A stretch of 64,000 bases of DNA from Streptococcus sp. Marseille-Q5986 (GCF_946902915.1 NZ_CAMPPY010000004.1:124001-188000); one strand, 5' to 3'. Counted from the first letter of the stretch, positions 1-10,384 are shown. A program made the numbers and translations. The notes: generated by a model from the letters alone, not told the origin.

Positions 1-1
1 A

Positions 2-1048
2 GGGACGACAAGGCCAACTTTGAAACGTTTTACTAAAATTACAGATGACTACAATGACCAAATTTGTAGTACAGGATTTTATGTTTTTAGAACAAATGGT
101 GAGGTTTTACCTAACTACGTATATCATATATTTTCATCAAGTGATTTTTATAAATACTTGGAGGAAAATCAGAGTGGGGCAAGTTATCCAGCAATTACTG
201 ATGCTTTGGTAAAGAGGTACAAAATCCCAGTCCCTTCCCTCGAAATTCAATCTCGTATTGTTCAAGTTTTAGACAACTTTGATATGGTTTGTCATGACCT
301 CAACATCGGACTACCCAAGGAGATTGAACTACGCCAAAAACAGTATGAATATTTTAGAGAAAAACTCTTGACATTCACCGCCGAAGGCGTGTACACTGAG
401 AGTAGAGTAGAGGAGTGGGACAACTCCGCTATTCTCAAACTTTTACAGTGGGTATTTGGTCCAATTCGAGTGGAGTTAGGGCAAATTTTCAATACCAAGA
501 ATGGCTATACCCCTACTAAAACAAATTTAGATAACTGGAGAAACGGTACCATACCGTGGTTCAGAATGGAAGATATTCGTGAAAATGGAGGGATATTATC
601 AGATTCGATCCAACATATTACTGAAGGTGCAGTAAAGGGAGAACTTTTCCCTGAAAATTCTATTATTATTGCTACTTCAGCTACAATAGGATATCATGCA
701 TTAGTGACACGGAAATTTTTAGCAAACCAAAGATTTACTTGTTTGTTAGCAAAAGAAGGAATTTCTGGATTGTTCATCCCCAATTTTTTATACTACTACT
801 GTTTTAAACTGGATGAATTCTGTCGTCAAAATACTTTGCAAGGAAACTTTGCTACAGTAGATATGACTAAATTTAAAAAATTTAAGTTCATTATTCCATC
901 TATTAAGAGGCAAAGGGAGATTGTCTCCATTCTTGACAATTTTAACACCCTAACCAACTCTCTTTCTGAGGGTCTTCCAAAAGAAATTGAACTAAGACAG
1001 AAACAGTATGAATACTGGAGAGAACAATTGCTAAATTTTGATTTATAG
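2..1048 (+). CDS. hsdS: Type I restriction-modification specificity subunit HsdS (5' end outside window)
   Basis: HsdS gives DNA target recognition to the HsdM/HsdR complex. The reading frame is open from base 2, before the first possible start (a TTG at 20), so the gene begins upstream of the window. What is visible is the end of the first target-recognition domain, a conserved central spacer ending LPKEIELRQKQYEY (about bases 309-355), a complete second recognition domain, and a second copy of the same spacer (about 972-1018) at the C-terminus. This two-domain, repeated-helix plan is typical of HsdS. prrC follows after 19 bases, then hsdR, so the three are probably one transcript; hsdM is presumably upstream. 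The target sequence cannot be read from the protein. Confidence 0.93.
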   Translation, partial: GTTRPTLKRFTKITDDYNDQICSTGFYVFRTNGEVLPNYVYHIFSSSDFYKYLEENQSGASYPAITDALVKRYKIPVPSLEIQSRIVQVLDNFDMVCHDLNIGLPKEIELRQKQYEYFREKLLTFTAEGVYTESRVEEWDNSAILKLLQWVFGPIRVELGQIFNTKNGYTPTKTNLDNWRNGTIPWFRMEDIRENGGILSDSIQHITEGAVKGELFPENSIIIATSATIGYHALVTRKFLANQRFTCLLAKEGISGLFIPNFLYYYCFKLDEFCRQNTLQGNFATVDMTKFKKFKFIIPSIKRQREIVSILDNFNTLTNSLSEGLPKEIELRQKQYEYWREQLLNFDL

Positions 1049-1067
1049 AAAAGAATAGGAAAGGGAT

Positions 1068-2252
1068 ATGGCAAAAGCGCTAAGTGATATTGCACAAGAG
1101 TTAAAAGATTCGAAACAGAAAGTTCAGCTGATCTACGCCTTTAATGGGACAGGAAAGACCAGACTCTCTAAAGAGTTTGCTAGGTTGTTTCAAGCTGAAG
1201 AGGGCGGTCTTACGAGAGATAAGATTCTTTATTATAATGCTTTTACTGAGGACTTGTTCTATTGGGATAATGATCTTGACAGCAATCAAGATTTTAAACT
1301 GAAGATTCAGCCAAATTCCTTTATATCTTGGATTATTCAAGAGCAGGGACAGGATCAGAATATTATTTCAAATTTTCAGCATTATACAAATGATAAAATG
1401 ACACCTTCATTTCTTTTGTCAGATGGTCATATTCTTTTCACTATTCAAAGTGGGGATGGTGAGGATAGACTAAACGAACAAATTAAGTTATCCAAAGGTG
1501 AAGAGAGCAATTTTATTTGGTCTATTTTTTATACATTGCTAGAACTAGTTATTAGTGAGCTTGATATACTAGAACCTGATGAACGTAGTACTAGAGAGTT
1601 TGATGATTTAGAGTATGTATTTATTGATGACCCGGTTTCATCATTAGATGAAAACCACTTGATAGAAGTTGCATCAAATTTAGGTAAGTTAATTAGAATG
1701 AGTAAGTCTGAACTTAAATTTATAATAACAACTCACAATCCTTTATTTTATAACGTCTTATATAATGAGTTAAAAAATATTAAAAGGAATGAGAGGTACA
1801 GTAAGGTAGCTATTGACGAAGAAACTGGAGAGAATAGAACCTATATTGACATTCGAAAGGTTCCTGATAGTAGTAGATTTAGATTTGAAAAATTAGAAGA
1901 TGGATCATATAAGCTGATACCTCAACCGGACGACTCTCCTTTTGCTTATCATAATTTTTTAAGAAAATCATTACATAAAGCTATAGAAGACAATTTGGTT
2001 TATAAATATCATTTTAATTTTTTAAGAAATCTTTACGAGAAAACAGCAACTTTCCTGGGTTATCAAAAATGGCAGGAATTATTGCCACGTGATAATGAAG
2101 GAAGTTTTAGTAACTATGAGTCAAGGATATTAAATATTTCTAGTCATTCTAAAGTATCAACCGAGGAAGATGAACTAGTAACCCTCCCAGAAACTGCGCT
2201 TTTAAAAAACTTGTTACAGCATTTAGAGAGCACTTGCAATTATAAGGAGTAA
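1068..2252 (+). CDS. prrC: PrrC anticodon nuclease, RM-linked abortive-infection toxin
   Basis: This is a 394-aa homologue of E. coli PrrC (about 396 aa as I recall), the tRNA-Lys anticodon nuclease kept inactive by a type I restriction complex and released when a phage disables restriction. The NTPase domain shows Walker A NGTGKT (residues 26-31), a signature LSKGEESN (141-148), Walker [16 protein letters not shown] (183-197) and an H-loop TTHNP (221-225). The C-terminal nuclease domain keeps R320 and E324 in LRNLYEKT and H360 in ISSHS, matching the Arg/Glu/His triad reported for the E. coli enzyme (R320, E324, H356). It lies between hsdS and hsdR, the same place as in the E. coli prr locus. 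The start is an ATG after the RBS AAAGGGA. The gene looks intact. Its function is inferred from family and context. Confidence 0.92.
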   Translation: MAKALSDIAQELKDSKQKVQLIYAFNGTGKTRLSKEFARLFQAEEGGLTRDKILYYNAFTEDLFYWDNDLDSNQDFKLKIQPNSFISWIIQEQGQDQNIISNFQHYTNDKMTPSFLLSDGHILFTIQSGDGEDRLNEQIKLSKGEESNFIWSIFYTLLELVISELDILEPDERSTREFDDLEYVFIDDPVSSLDENHLIEVASNLGKLIRMSKSELKFIITTHNPLFYNVLYNELKNIKRNERYSKVAIDEETGENRTYIDIRKVPDSSRFRFEKLEDGSYKLIPQPDDSPFAYHNFLRKSLHKAIEDNLVYKYHFNFLRNLYEKTATFLGYQKWQELLPRDNEGSFSNYESRILNISSHSKVSTEEDELVTLPETALLKNLLQHLESTCNYKE

Positions 2253-2254
2253 TT

Positions 2255-5200
2255 ATGTCTGAAAGTACATTGACTACAGCTATTGTTGAGTCAGATAATT
2301 TTATCATTTTAGAAAAGTATACCAAGCTAGAACAGCCTAGTCAGTATCAGACAGAGGCGGACTTGGAGAAGGAGTTGATTGCTGACTTGTGCCAGCAAGG
2401 ATACGAGTATCTTGCTGATTTGACGACCCCAGAGGCGCTTTTGGCTAATCTCAAGACCCAGATGGAAGTTCTGAATAATGTGGTTTTTACAGATGCGGAG
2501 TGGTTGCGTTTCTTGGATGAGTACCTCAATAAACCCAGTGACAGTTTGATTGATCGTACCAGAAAACTTCATGATAACTATATTTATGATTTTATCTTTG
2601 ATGATGGGCATATCCAGAATATCTATCTATGGGATAAGAAAAATATTAGTCGAAACAAACTGCAAGTCATTAATCAAATGAAGCAAGTTGGTACCAGTAG
2701 CAATCGTTATGATGTAACCTTATTGGTAAATGGATTGCCTCTGGTACAAATTGAGCTTAAAAAACGCGGAGTTGCAATTCGAGAGGCCTTTAATCAGGTG
2801 CACAGATATAGTAAAGAAAGTTTCAATGAGGAGACTTCTCTCTTTAAGTACCTTCAGATTTTTATCATCTCAAACGGAACGGATACTCGGTATTTTGCTA
2901 ATACGACCAAGCGAGATAAGAATTCTTATGAGTTCACCATGAACTGGGCTTTGAAAAATAATAATCCTATTAAGGACTTGAAGGACTTTACAGCAACCTT
3001 CTTGAGTCAGCAGACCTTGTTAAATGTCTTGATAAATTATTCTGTCTTTGATACTAATGATACTCTTCTTATCATGCGTCCTTATCAGATTGCGGCAACG
3101 GAGAGAATCATCTGGAAGATACGTTCAGCTATTGCTTCAAAAATCAAAAGCGGTCCTGATACAGGTGGCTATATTTGGCATACTACCGGTTCAGGGAAGA
3201 CCCTGACAAGTTTTAAAGCTGCTAGACTTGCTACTGAGATGGAAGAAGTGGATAAGGTTTTCTTTGTGGTGGACCGCAAGGACTTGGATTATCAGACGAT
3301 GAAGGAGTACCAGCGATTTTCACCTGAATCAGTCAACGGTTCAAATAGCACTGCAGGTCTCAAACGAAATATTGAGAAGGATGATAATAAAATTGTCGTG
3401 ACGACCATTCAGAAGCTTAACAACTTTATGAGCAGTGAGAGTCAGCATGAAATTTATCAAAAGCAAGTGGTTTTCATTTTTGATGAATGTCATCGATCAC
3501 AGTTTGGTGAAGCGCAAAAGCGGCTCAGACAGAAATTTAAGAAATATTGCCAGTTTGGTTTTACGGGCACACCGATTTTACCAGACAAGTATGATGCCTC
3601 TGGTAAACTAATTCGAAAGGGAAATGCATTAGGGACAGACACGACCGTATCTGTTTTCGGTCGTGAGTTACATGCCTATGTGCTTACAGATGCGATTCGA
3701 GATCAAAAAGTTCTGAAATTCATGGTGGATTATAACGACGTTCGTCCACAGTTTAAGTCAATTGAAAGCGAACAGGACTTAACCAAGTTATCTGCAGCTG
3801 AAAATAAAAAAGCGTTGCTTCATCCGATTCGTATCGCTGAAATATCTAGGTATGTCTTAGATCATTTTGAGCAAAAAACGCATCGATTAACTGGTAAAGG
3901 TTTCAATGCTATGTTTGCTGTTTCAAGTGTTGATGCAGCAAAAGCCTACTATCAAGAGTTGCAAAATCAGCAAAAAGATTCTGAAAAACCATTGAAGATT
4001 GCGACTATCTTTTCCTATGCTGCGAATGAGTCTCAGGTGGCTATTGGTGAAATTGATGATGAGAGCTTTTCACCGGCAGATTTAGCGGATATTAGTAGTA
4101 AAGAATTTTTGAGTAGTTGTATAGATGATTATAATCAGTTGTTTGGCACTAATTTTACGATTAACGGTAATGATTTTCAGAATTACTATCGTGATTTGGC
4201 TAAACGTGTCAAAAATCGGGAAGTGGATCTCTTAATTGTAGTAGGGATGTTCTTGACTGGTTTTGATGCACCGACTTTAAATACTTTATTTGTGGATAAA
4301 AATCTGAGATATCATGGTCTAATCCAAGCTTTTTCACGCACCAATCGAATTTATGATGCTACCAAGTCATTTGGGAATATTGTAACCTTCCGGGATTTAG
4401 AGAAGGCTACAACTGATGCTATTAAGCTATTTGGAAAGACTGAGACAGCAGAGGTCTTGCTCGAACGTTCTTATCAAGAGTATATGACAGGCTTTACGGA
4501 GGCCGGTGAAGAGCAAAAGGGTTATATGGACGTTGTTCAAGAGTTACAAGAAAAATTTCCGGACCCGCAAGCTATCATCAAAGAGCGTGATAAGAAAGAA
4601 TTTGTCTCTTTGTTTGGTCAATTTCTTCGTTTAGATAATATCTTACAAAACTACGATGATTTCATGAGTCTACGAGCTTTACAAGAACTTGATATCTTAG
4701 ATGATAAGGCTGTAGAGGCTTTCAAGGAACGTTTCCATGTGGATGATGAAACTTTGGAGGACTTATCTAGGTTAGATATCCCAAGTACTAGGGAAATTCA
4801 AGACTACCGTTCAACCTATAATGACATTAAGTCATGGTATGAGAATGAACGCCGTAATCAGGAAAATAGCGAATCTAAAGTTGATTGGGATTCGATTGTT
4901 TTTGAAGTTGAATTACTAAAATCTCAAGAAATCAATCTGGATTATATCTTAGAGCTAATTTTTGAGACTAATAAAAGGGTTTCAGATAAGGATGAACTTG
5001 TTTCGGAAATTACTCGGACCATTCGAGCAAGTCTTGGCAATCGAGCTAAGGAAGATCTGATAGTCGCTTTCATCCATGACAGTGATTTAGATAGTTTTGC
5101 TGATAAATCAGATATCATTGAACAGTTCTTTATTTTTGCGCAAGGTGAGCAGAAAAGGGAAGCGGATGAGTTGATACAGACTGAGGGATTAAATGAACAA

Positions 5201-5386
5201 AGTGCTAAGCGCTACATACAAGCTTCGTTGAAGCATGAGTATGCTAGTGAAAATGGGAATGATTTGAATGAAGCTCTGCCGAAAATGAGCCCACTAAATC
5301 CACAATATCGTACAAAAAAACAAACCGTTTTTCAAAAAATCAGTCGTTTTGTTGAAAAATTCAAGGGAATTGGTGGAGATATTTAA
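2255..5386 (+). CDS. hsdR: Type I restriction enzyme R subunit HsdR
   Basis: This is the motor and nuclease subunit (1043 aa) that translocates DNA and cuts unmodified DNA. An N-terminal PD-(D/E)XK nuclease is visible as RYD153 followed by QIE167LK169. The helicase part shows Walker A TGSGKT (311-316), DECH (410-413) and TGTP (437-440). The length and N-terminal layout fit the EcoR124-like (type IC) group, the group linked to PrrC in E. coli. It starts two bases after the prrC stop, with AAGGAG just upstream, implying translational coupling. No frameshift was seen. Confidence 0.95.
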   Translation: MSESTLTTAIVESDNFIILEKYTKLEQPSQYQTEADLEKELIADLCQQGYEYLADLTTPEALLANLKTQMEVLNNVVFTDAEWLRFLDEYLNKPSDSLIDRTRKLHDNYIYDFIFDDGHIQNIYLWDKKNISRNKLQVINQMKQVGTSSNRYDVTLLVNGLPLVQIELKKRGVAIREAFNQVHRYSKESFNEETSLFKYLQIFIISNGTDTRYFANTTKRDKNSYEFTMNWALKNNNPIKDLKDFTATFLSQQTLLNVLINYSVFDTNDTLLIMRPYQIAATERIIWKIRSAIASKIKSGPDTGGYIWHTTGSGKTLTSFKAARLATEMEEVDKVFFVVDRKDLDYQTMKEYQRFSPESVNGSNSTAGLKRNIEKDDNKIVVTTIQKLNNFMSSESQHEIYQKQVVFIFDECHRSQFGEAQKRLRQKFKKYCQFGFTGTPILPDKYDASGKLIRKGNALGTDTTVSVFGRELHAYVLTDAIRDQKVLKFMVDYNDVRPQFKSIESEQDLTKLSAAENKKALLHPIRIAEISRYVLDHFEQKTHRLTGKGFNAMFAVSSVDAAKAYYQELQNQQKDSEKPLKIATIFSYAANESQVAIGEIDDESFSPADLADISSKEFLSSCIDDYNQLFGTNFTINGNDFQNYYRDLAKRVKNREVDLLIVVGMFLTGFDAPTLNTLFVDKNLRYHGLIQAFSRTNRIYDATKSFGNIVTFRDLEKATTDAIKLFGKTETAEVLLERSYQEYMTGFTEAGEEQKGYMDVVQELQEKFPDPQAIIKERDKKEFVSLFGQFLRLDNILQNYDDFMSLRALQELDILDDKAVEAFKERFHVDDETLEDLSRLDIPSTREIQDYRSTYNDIKSWYENERRNQENSESKVDWDSIVFEVELLKSQEINLDYILELIFETNKRVSDKDELVSEITRTIRASLGNRAKEDLIVAFIHDSDLDSFADKSDIIEQFFIFAQGEQKREADELIQTEGLNEQSAKRYIQASLKHEYASENGNDLNEALPKMSPLNPQYRTKKQTVFQKISRFVEKFKGIGGDI

Positions 5387-5694
5387 GAACCATTTGATTG
5401 AGTAACGAAATAAATCTGCCTAAACAATAAAAAGTAGCTATCAAATGTGCTTAAGGTGTACTGCACCCCAAAAATTAGACAGAAAAAATCTAACTTTTAG
5501 GGTGCGGTACACAACCGGTGGTGTTTTCTTATATATTTATTTCATCGAACTTTTAAGCAAGTCCATGGTACCATTAAAAAGAGTCTCTGTCAAAAATGTT
5601 GCGATTGTATTGTTTTTCTCCTCAGTTCATCAATCCCCTACTTGACACTTTGCCATCTTTTGATACAATAGTACAAAATTAGAGGAGGTGGGCT
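5387..5694. other. Non-coding gap with a long near-palindrome
   Basis: No convincing gene lies here; the 66-codon frame at 5445-5645 has no RBS and runs through the palindrome described separately. The last 40 bases carry the RBS (GAGGAGG) and probably the promoter of the nucleoside phosphorylase gene. Confidence 0.6.
5458..5510. repeat. 53-bp near-perfect palindrome, terminator or IS-end relic
   Basis: Two 22-base arms (5458-5479 and 5489-5510) are reverse complements except for three positions, around a 9-base A-rich loop. The arm begins GTACTGCACCCCAAAAATTA, which resembles the ends of IS3-family elements found in streptococci (from memory). It follows hsdR by about 70 bases. It could act as a bidirectional terminator, or be a MITE-like pair of fused IS ends. 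Confidence 0.6.
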
Positions 5695-6459
5695 ATGATT
5701 CAGAAACATGCGATTCCCATTTTAGAGTTTGATGATAATCCTCAGGCGGTCATCATGCCTGATCACGAGGGGTTGGATTTGCACTTGCCCAAGAAGTGTG
5801 TCTATGCGTTTTTAGGTGAGGAAATTGACCGCTATGCGAGGGAAGTAGGGGCGGACTGTGTCGGCGAATTCGTTTCTGCCACCAAGACTTATCCGGTCTA
5901 TGTTGTTAACTACAAGGGCGAGGAAATTTGTCTGGCTCAGGCGCCTGTGGGTTCCGCTCCAGCAGCCCAGTTTATGGATTGGTTGATTGGCTACGGTGTG
6001 GAGCAGATGATTTCCACTGGTACCTGTGGTGTACTAGCTGATATAGAGGAGAATGCCTTTCTAGTCCCTGTTTGGGCTTTACGAGATGAAGGAGCCAGCT
6101 ACCACTATGTGGCACCTTCTCGTTATATGGAAATGCAGCCAGAGGCTATTGCTGCTATTGAGCAAGTTTTGGATGATAGAGGGATTCCCTATGAAGAAGT
6201 CATGACTTGGTCCACAGACGGTTTTTACCGAGAAACCACTGAAAAGGTAGCTTATCGTAAGGAAGAAGGCTGTGCTGTTGTGGAGATGGAGTGTGCTGCA
6301 CTTGCGGCAGTAGCTCAACTGCGTGGTGTTCTTTGGGGAGAATTGTTGTTTACAGCAGACTCTCTAGCAGACTTGGACCAGTACGACAGTCGTGACTGGG
6401 GTTCAGAAGCTTTCGATAAGGCCTTGGAACTGAGTTTAGCAAGTGTTCATCTCCTTTAG
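5695..6459 (+). CDS. Nucleoside phosphorylase (PNP/UDP family)
   Basis: This 254-aa protein of the purine-nucleoside/uridine phosphorylase fold is predicted to split nucleosides with phosphate in the cytoplasm. The family's glycine-rich segment appears as STGTCGVL (about residues 101-108), with a late VEMECAAL motif that normally carries the nucleoside-binding Met-Glu. The substrate cannot be assigned from sequence. The ATG start follows a strong GAGGAGG site. It stands alone, between the restriction locus and a decayed intergenic region. Confidence 0.85.
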   Translation: MIQKHAIPILEFDDNPQAVIMPDHEGLDLHLPKKCVYAFLGEEIDRYAREVGADCVGEFVSATKTYPVYVVNYKGEEICLAQAPVGSAPAAQFMDWLIGYGVEQMISTGTCGVLADIEENAFLVPVWALRDEGASYHYVAPSRYMEMQPEAIAAIEQVLDDRGIPYEEVMTWSTDGFYRETTEKVAYRKEEGCAVVEMECAALAAVAQLRGVLWGELLFTADSLADLDQYDSRDWGSEAFDKALELSLASVHLL

Positions 6460-6954
6460 TTGTGTTGACAAAAGGTTTGCTTTATCATAAAATGCCTAGC
6501 TCATACTTTGCGAAAATAGTGCTAAACGAGTTCACCTTGCTCTTGTCGGACGCATGTTGAGGTTGGGAAAAATCTTTAAAATCAGAAAAGCGCATCATAT
6601 CAGGTGATGAAACACCTTGATACTATGTGTTTTTATTGTGGTAATATCCAGGTAGATATGAAATAAAATCTCAACAAATCGATTAGGTAACTTACATCAA
6701 TTTCTAGTAATGGTTGAGAAGTTGTAGCCTACTATGTCATTCGAAATGGTGTGTTTCATTTTTTCCTGAAAAGTATAATAGTAGCTTGTGTTAACAGCTC
6801 CTGCCTTACAGTCACATCGATCATGAACTCTTGAACGAGGCTTGTTCTTGCCTAGACTATCAATAAAAAGGTGGGTATTTTTTAGACTTGGTGTTAGTGG
6901 ATTTTGCCTTATCCTATCTAAGTCATTTCGAGCTTTTTATGGTACAATGGAAAC
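6460..6954. other. 495-bp gap without a gene; possibly decayed repeat
   Basis: All six frames are broken and no RBS-plus-ORF pair was found. Short hairpins are visible, for example TCAGGTGATGAAACACCTTGA near 6600. The texture resembles a decayed insertion sequence or intergenic repeat, but I could not recognise a family. The last 20 bases contain the ktrB promoter. Confidence 0.5.
6936..6948 (+). promoter_or_regulatory. Extended -10 promoter directly upstream of ktrB
   Basis: The box TATGGTACAAT matches an extended -10 (TATGnTACAAT) and ends only 6 bases before the ktrB ATG. Transcription should therefore start at or next to the start codon. Confidence 0.65.
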
Positions 6955-8334
6955 ATGTTATTCAAATTATCTAAGGAAAAAATAGAGCTAGGCTTATCTC
7001 GTTTATCGCCAGCCCGTCGTATTTTTTTGAGTTTTGCCTTGGTCATTTTACTAGGCTCTCTTCTGTTGAGCTTGCCCTTTGTCCAAGTTGAAAGCTCACG
7101 AGCAACTTATTTTGATCATCTTTTCACTGCTGTCTCTGCAGTCTGTGTGACAGGTCTCTCAACCCTTCCAGTAGCTCACACCTATAATATCTGGGGCCAA
7201 ATAATCTGTTTGCTCTTGATTCAGATCGGTGGTCTAGGGCTCATGACCTTTATTGGGGTTTTCTATATCCAGAGCAAGCAAAAGCTTAGTCTTCGTAGCC
7301 GTGCAACTATTCAGGATAGTTTTAGCTATGGAGAAACTCGATCTTTGAGAAAGTTTGTCTATTCTATTTTTCTCACGACCTTTTTGGTTGAGAGCTTGGG
7401 AGCTATTTTGCTTAGTTTTCGCCTTATTCCTCAACTTGGCTGGGGACGTGGTCTTTTTAGTTCCATTTTTCTAGCGATCTCAGCCTTCTGTAATGCCGGT
7501 TTTGATAATTTAGGGAGCACCAGTTTATTTGTTTTTCAGACCGATTTACTGGTCAATCTGGTGATTGCAGGCTTGATTATTACAGGCGGCCTTGGTTTTA
7601 TGGTCTGGTTTGATTTGGCTGGTCATGTAGGAAGAAAGAAAAAAGGACGTCTGCACTTTCATACGAAGCTTGTACTATTATTGACTATAGGTTTGTTGTT
7701 ATTTGGAACGGCAACTACTCTCTTTCTTGAGTGGAACAATGCTGGAACGATTGGCAATCTCCCTGTTGCCGATAAGGTTTTAGTTAGCTTCTTTCAAACA
7801 GTGACGATGCGAACAGCTGGCTTTTCTACGATAGATTATACTCAGGCTCATCCTGTGACTCTTTTGATTTATATCTTACAGATGTTTCTAGGTGGGGCTC
7901 CAGGAGGAACAGCTGGGGGGCTCAAGATTACGACATTTTTTGTCCTCTTGGTCTTTGCACGAAGTGAGCTTCTAGGCTTACCTCATGCCAATGTCGCTCG
8001 ACGGACGATTGCGCCGCGAACCGTTCAAAAATCCTTTAGTGTCTTTATTATCTTTTTGATGACCTTCTTGCTGGGCTTGATTTTACTAGGGGTGACAGCC
8101 AAGGGAAATCCTCCCTTTATCCACCTCATATTTGAAACCATTTCTGCTCTTGGGACAGTCGGAGTGACGGCAAATTTAACTCCAGATTTAGGGAAATTAG
8201 CTCTAAGTGTGATTATGGTTCTCATGTTTATCGGACGAATTGGGCCCTTGACCCTGCTGGTCAGTCTAGCAGATTACCATCCAGAAAAGAAAGATATGAT
8301 TCACTACATGAAAGCAGATATTAGTATTGGTTAA
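6955..8334 (+). CDS. ktrB: Trk/Ktr potassium uptake membrane subunit
   Basis: This 459-aa TrkH/KtrB-type transporter forms the membrane pore for K+ uptake. It shows the repeated helix-P-loop-helix plan, with selectivity-filter-like segments such as SAVCVTGLST (about 61-70), SAFCNAGFDN, TMRTAGFST and SALGTVGVT, each centred on a filter glycine. KtrA, the cytoplasmic gating subunit, follows after 13 bases. The family's K+ transport role is well established; c-di-AMP and nucleotide control acts through the KtrA partner. The promoter -10 is so close that the message may be leaderless. No good Shine-Dalgarno precedes the ATG. Confidence 0.92.
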   Translation: MLFKLSKEKIELGLSRLSPARRIFLSFALVILLGSLLLSLPFVQVESSRATYFDHLFTAVSAVCVTGLSTLPVAHTYNIWGQIICLLLIQIGGLGLMTFIGVFYIQSKQKLSLRSRATIQDSFSYGETRSLRKFVYSIFLTTFLVESLGAILLSFRLIPQLGWGRGLFSSIFLAISAFCNAGFDNLGSTSLFVFQTDLLVNLVIAGLIITGGLGFMVWFDLAGHVGRKKKGRLHFHTKLVLLLTIGLLLFGTATTLFLEWNNAGTIGNLPVADKVLVSFFQTVTMRTAGFSTIDYTQAHPVTLLIYILQMFLGGAPGGTAGGLKITTFFVLLVFARSELLGLPHANVARRTIAPRTVQKSFSVFIIFLMTFLLGLILLGVTAKGNPPFIHLIFETISALGTVGVTANLTPDLGKLALSVIMVLMFIGRIGPLTLLVSLADYHPEKKDMIHYMKADISIG

Positions 8335-8347
8335 GAAAGGAAAGAGC

Positions 8348-9013
8348 ATGTCAGATCGTACGATTGGAATTTTAGGCTTGGGAATTTTTGGGAGCAGTGT
8401 CCTAGCTGCCCTAGCCAAGCAGGATATGAATATTATCGCTATTGATGACCACGCCGAGCGCATCAATCAGTTTGAGCCAGTTTTGGCGCGTGGAGTGATT
8501 GGTGACATCACAGATGAAGAATTATTGAGATCAGCAGGGATTGATACCTGCGATACCGTTGTAGTCGCGACAGGTGAAAATCTGGAGTCGAGTGTGCTTG
8601 CGGTTATGCACTGTAAGAGTTTGGGGGTGCCGACTGTTATTGCTAAGGTCAAAAGCCAGACTGCTAAGAAAGTGCTAGAAAAGATTGGAGCTGACTCGGT
8701 TATCTCGCCAGAGTATGAAATGGGGCAGTCCCTAGCACAGACCATTCTTTTCCATAATAGTGTTGATGTCTTTCAGTTGGATAAAAATGTCTCTATCGTG
8801 GAGATGAAAATTCCTCAGTCTTGGGCAGGTCAAAGTCTGAGTGAATTAGATCTCCGTGGCAAATACAATCTGAATATTTTGGGTTTCCGAGAGCAGGAAA
8901 ATTCCCCATTGGATGTTGAATTTGGACCAGATGACCTCTTGAAGGCAGATACCTATATTTTGGCGGTCATCAACAACCAGTATTTGGATACCCTAGCAGC
9001 ATTGAATTCGTAA
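8348..9013 (+). CDS. ktrA: Ktr/Trk potassium uptake regulatory subunit (RCK protein)
   Basis: This 221-aa cytosolic RCK protein gates KtrB. The N-terminal Rossmann fold has the nucleotide motif GILGLGIFGSSV (about residues 6-17) and an acidic end to the second strand (AIDD). The C-terminal half fits an RCK_C ligand-binding domain. An upstream in-frame start at 8327 overlaps ktrB, but the ATG at 8348 has AAGAAAGGA at the right distance and gives the usual N-terminus, so it is preferred. A terminator follows at once. Confidence 0.92.
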   Translation: MSDRTIGILGLGIFGSSVLAALAKQDMNIIAIDDHAERINQFEPVLARGVIGDITDEELLRSAGIDTCDTVVVATGENLESSVLAVMHCKSLGVPTVIAKVKSQTAKKVLEKIGADSVISPEYEMGQSLAQTILFHNSVDVFQLDKNVSIVEMKIPQSWAGQSLSELDLRGKYNLNILGFREQENSPLDVEFGPDDLLKADTYILAVINNQYLDTLAALNS

Positions 9014-9041
9014 AAGAGGGAGCTTCCCTCTTTTTTGATGC
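9011..9041 (+). terminator. Rho-independent terminator after ktrA
   Basis: A hairpin AAGAGGGA-GCT-TCCCTCTT followed by a T-run begins at the ktrA stop codon. Confidence 0.85.
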
Positions 9042-9139
9042 CCAAGATGGTAAAGAGAGACAGAAGCCTTGTATTCTAGTAAAAGTTCTTCAGAAGCTGG
9101 ACTTTATGGTAAAATAGAAAGAAGTGACAAGAGAGAGTA

Positions 9140-9336
9140 ATACTCAATGAAAATCAAAGATCAAACTAGGAAACTAGCCGCAGGCTGCTCAAAACACTGT
9201 TTTGAGGTTGTAGATAAGACTGACGAAGTCAGCTCAAAACAGTGTTTTGAGGTTGCAGATAGAACTGACGAAGTCAGTAACATCTATACGGCAAGGCGAC
9301 GTTGACGCGGTTTGAAGAGATTTTCGAAGAGTATAA
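9140..9336 (-). repeat. BOX element with two boxB modules
   Basis: The sequence carries boxA (with the CGGCAAGGCGACG core and TTCGAAGAGTATA end), two tandem boxB units (each with GACGAAGTCAG) and boxC (starting TACTCAATGAAAATC). Read in the usual A-B-C sense it lies on the minus strand. BOX elements are dispersed, highly structured repeats characteristic of pneumococcus and close relatives. Confidence 0.93.
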
Positions 9337-9366
9337 GAAAAAATCAGTCCCCTAAAGGAGCAGATT

Positions 9367-10384
9367 ATGAAGTTATTGTCTATCGCCATTCCTAGCTATA
9401 ATGCCGCAGCCTATCTTCATTACTACGTGGAGTCGCTAGTGATTGGTGGTGAGCAAGTTGAGATTTTGATTATCAATGACGGGTCTCAGGACCAGACTCA
9501 GGAGATAGCTGAGCGTTTAGCCAGCAAGTATCCTAACATCGTTAGAGCCATTTATCAGGAAAATAAGGGCTGTGGCGGTACTGTTAATCGTGGTTTGGCA
9601 GAGGCTTCCGGGCGCTATTTTAAAGTAGTTGATAGTGATGATTGGGTGGTTCCTCGTGCTCACCTGAGAATTTTGGAGACCTTGCAGGAATTAGAGAGCG
9701 AGGGTCAAGAGGTGGATGCCTTTGTGACTAATTTTGTCTATGAAAAGGAAGGTCAGCCTCGTAAGAAGAGTATGAGTTACGAGTCAGTCTTGCCTGTTCG
9801 GCAGATTTTTTGGCTGGGACCAGGTCGGAAATTTCTCAAAAGGCCAGTATATCATGATGCACTCGCTGATTTATCGTACAGATTTGTTGCGAGCGAGCCA
9901 GTTCCAACTGCCTGAACATACCTTTTATGTCGATAATCTCTTTGTTTTTACCCCCCTTCAGCAGGTCAAGACCATGTACTATCTGCCTGTCGATTTCTAT
10001 CGTTATTTGATTGGGCGTGAGAACCAGTTTGTCAATGAGCAAGTGATGATTAAGCGCATTGACCAGCAACTCAAGGTCAACCGACTCTTGGTAGACCAGC
10101 TTGATTTATCCCAAGTGAGCCATCCCAAAATGAGAGAATATCTACTGAATCATATTGAGATTACGACGGTGATTTCCAGTGCCCTGCTCAATCGAGCAGG
10201 AACAGCAGAGCATCTGGCCAAAAAACGGGAGCTGTGGACCTATATTCAACAGGAAAATCCAGAGGTCTTTCAGGCCATTCGCAAGACCATGTTGAGCCGT
10301 TTGACCAAACATTCAGTCTTGCCAGCTCGCAAACTTTCCAATATCGTCTATCAAATCACCAAATCTGTTTATGGATTTAATTGA
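9367..10384 (+). pseudogene. Family 2 glycosyltransferase, frameshifted
   Basis: The N-terminal part (9367-9915) is a GT-A glycosyltransferase: LSIAIPSYNAAAYL at the start, INDGSQDQT, and the metal-binding VVDSDDWV. The frame is lost in the AAAA run at 9838-9841, and the rest of the protein continues in another frame (9854-10384, ending SVYGFN). Removing one A joins them into a protein of about 338 aa reading FLKGQYIMMHSLIYRTDLLR across the junction. It is either a real one-base insertion or a sequencing error. In pneumococcus a GT2 gene sits at this position upstream of pavB (from memory). Acceptor and role are unknown. AAAGGAG precedes the start. Confidence 0.8.

Noticed and set aside
1068..2252. 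Generic SMC/RecF-like ATPase
   Set aside because: The C-terminal Arg-x3-Glu...His set and the gene order point specifically to PrrC.
5445..5645. 66-codon plus-strand ORF
   Set aside because: Runs through the palindrome, no RBS, protein composition unlike a real gene.
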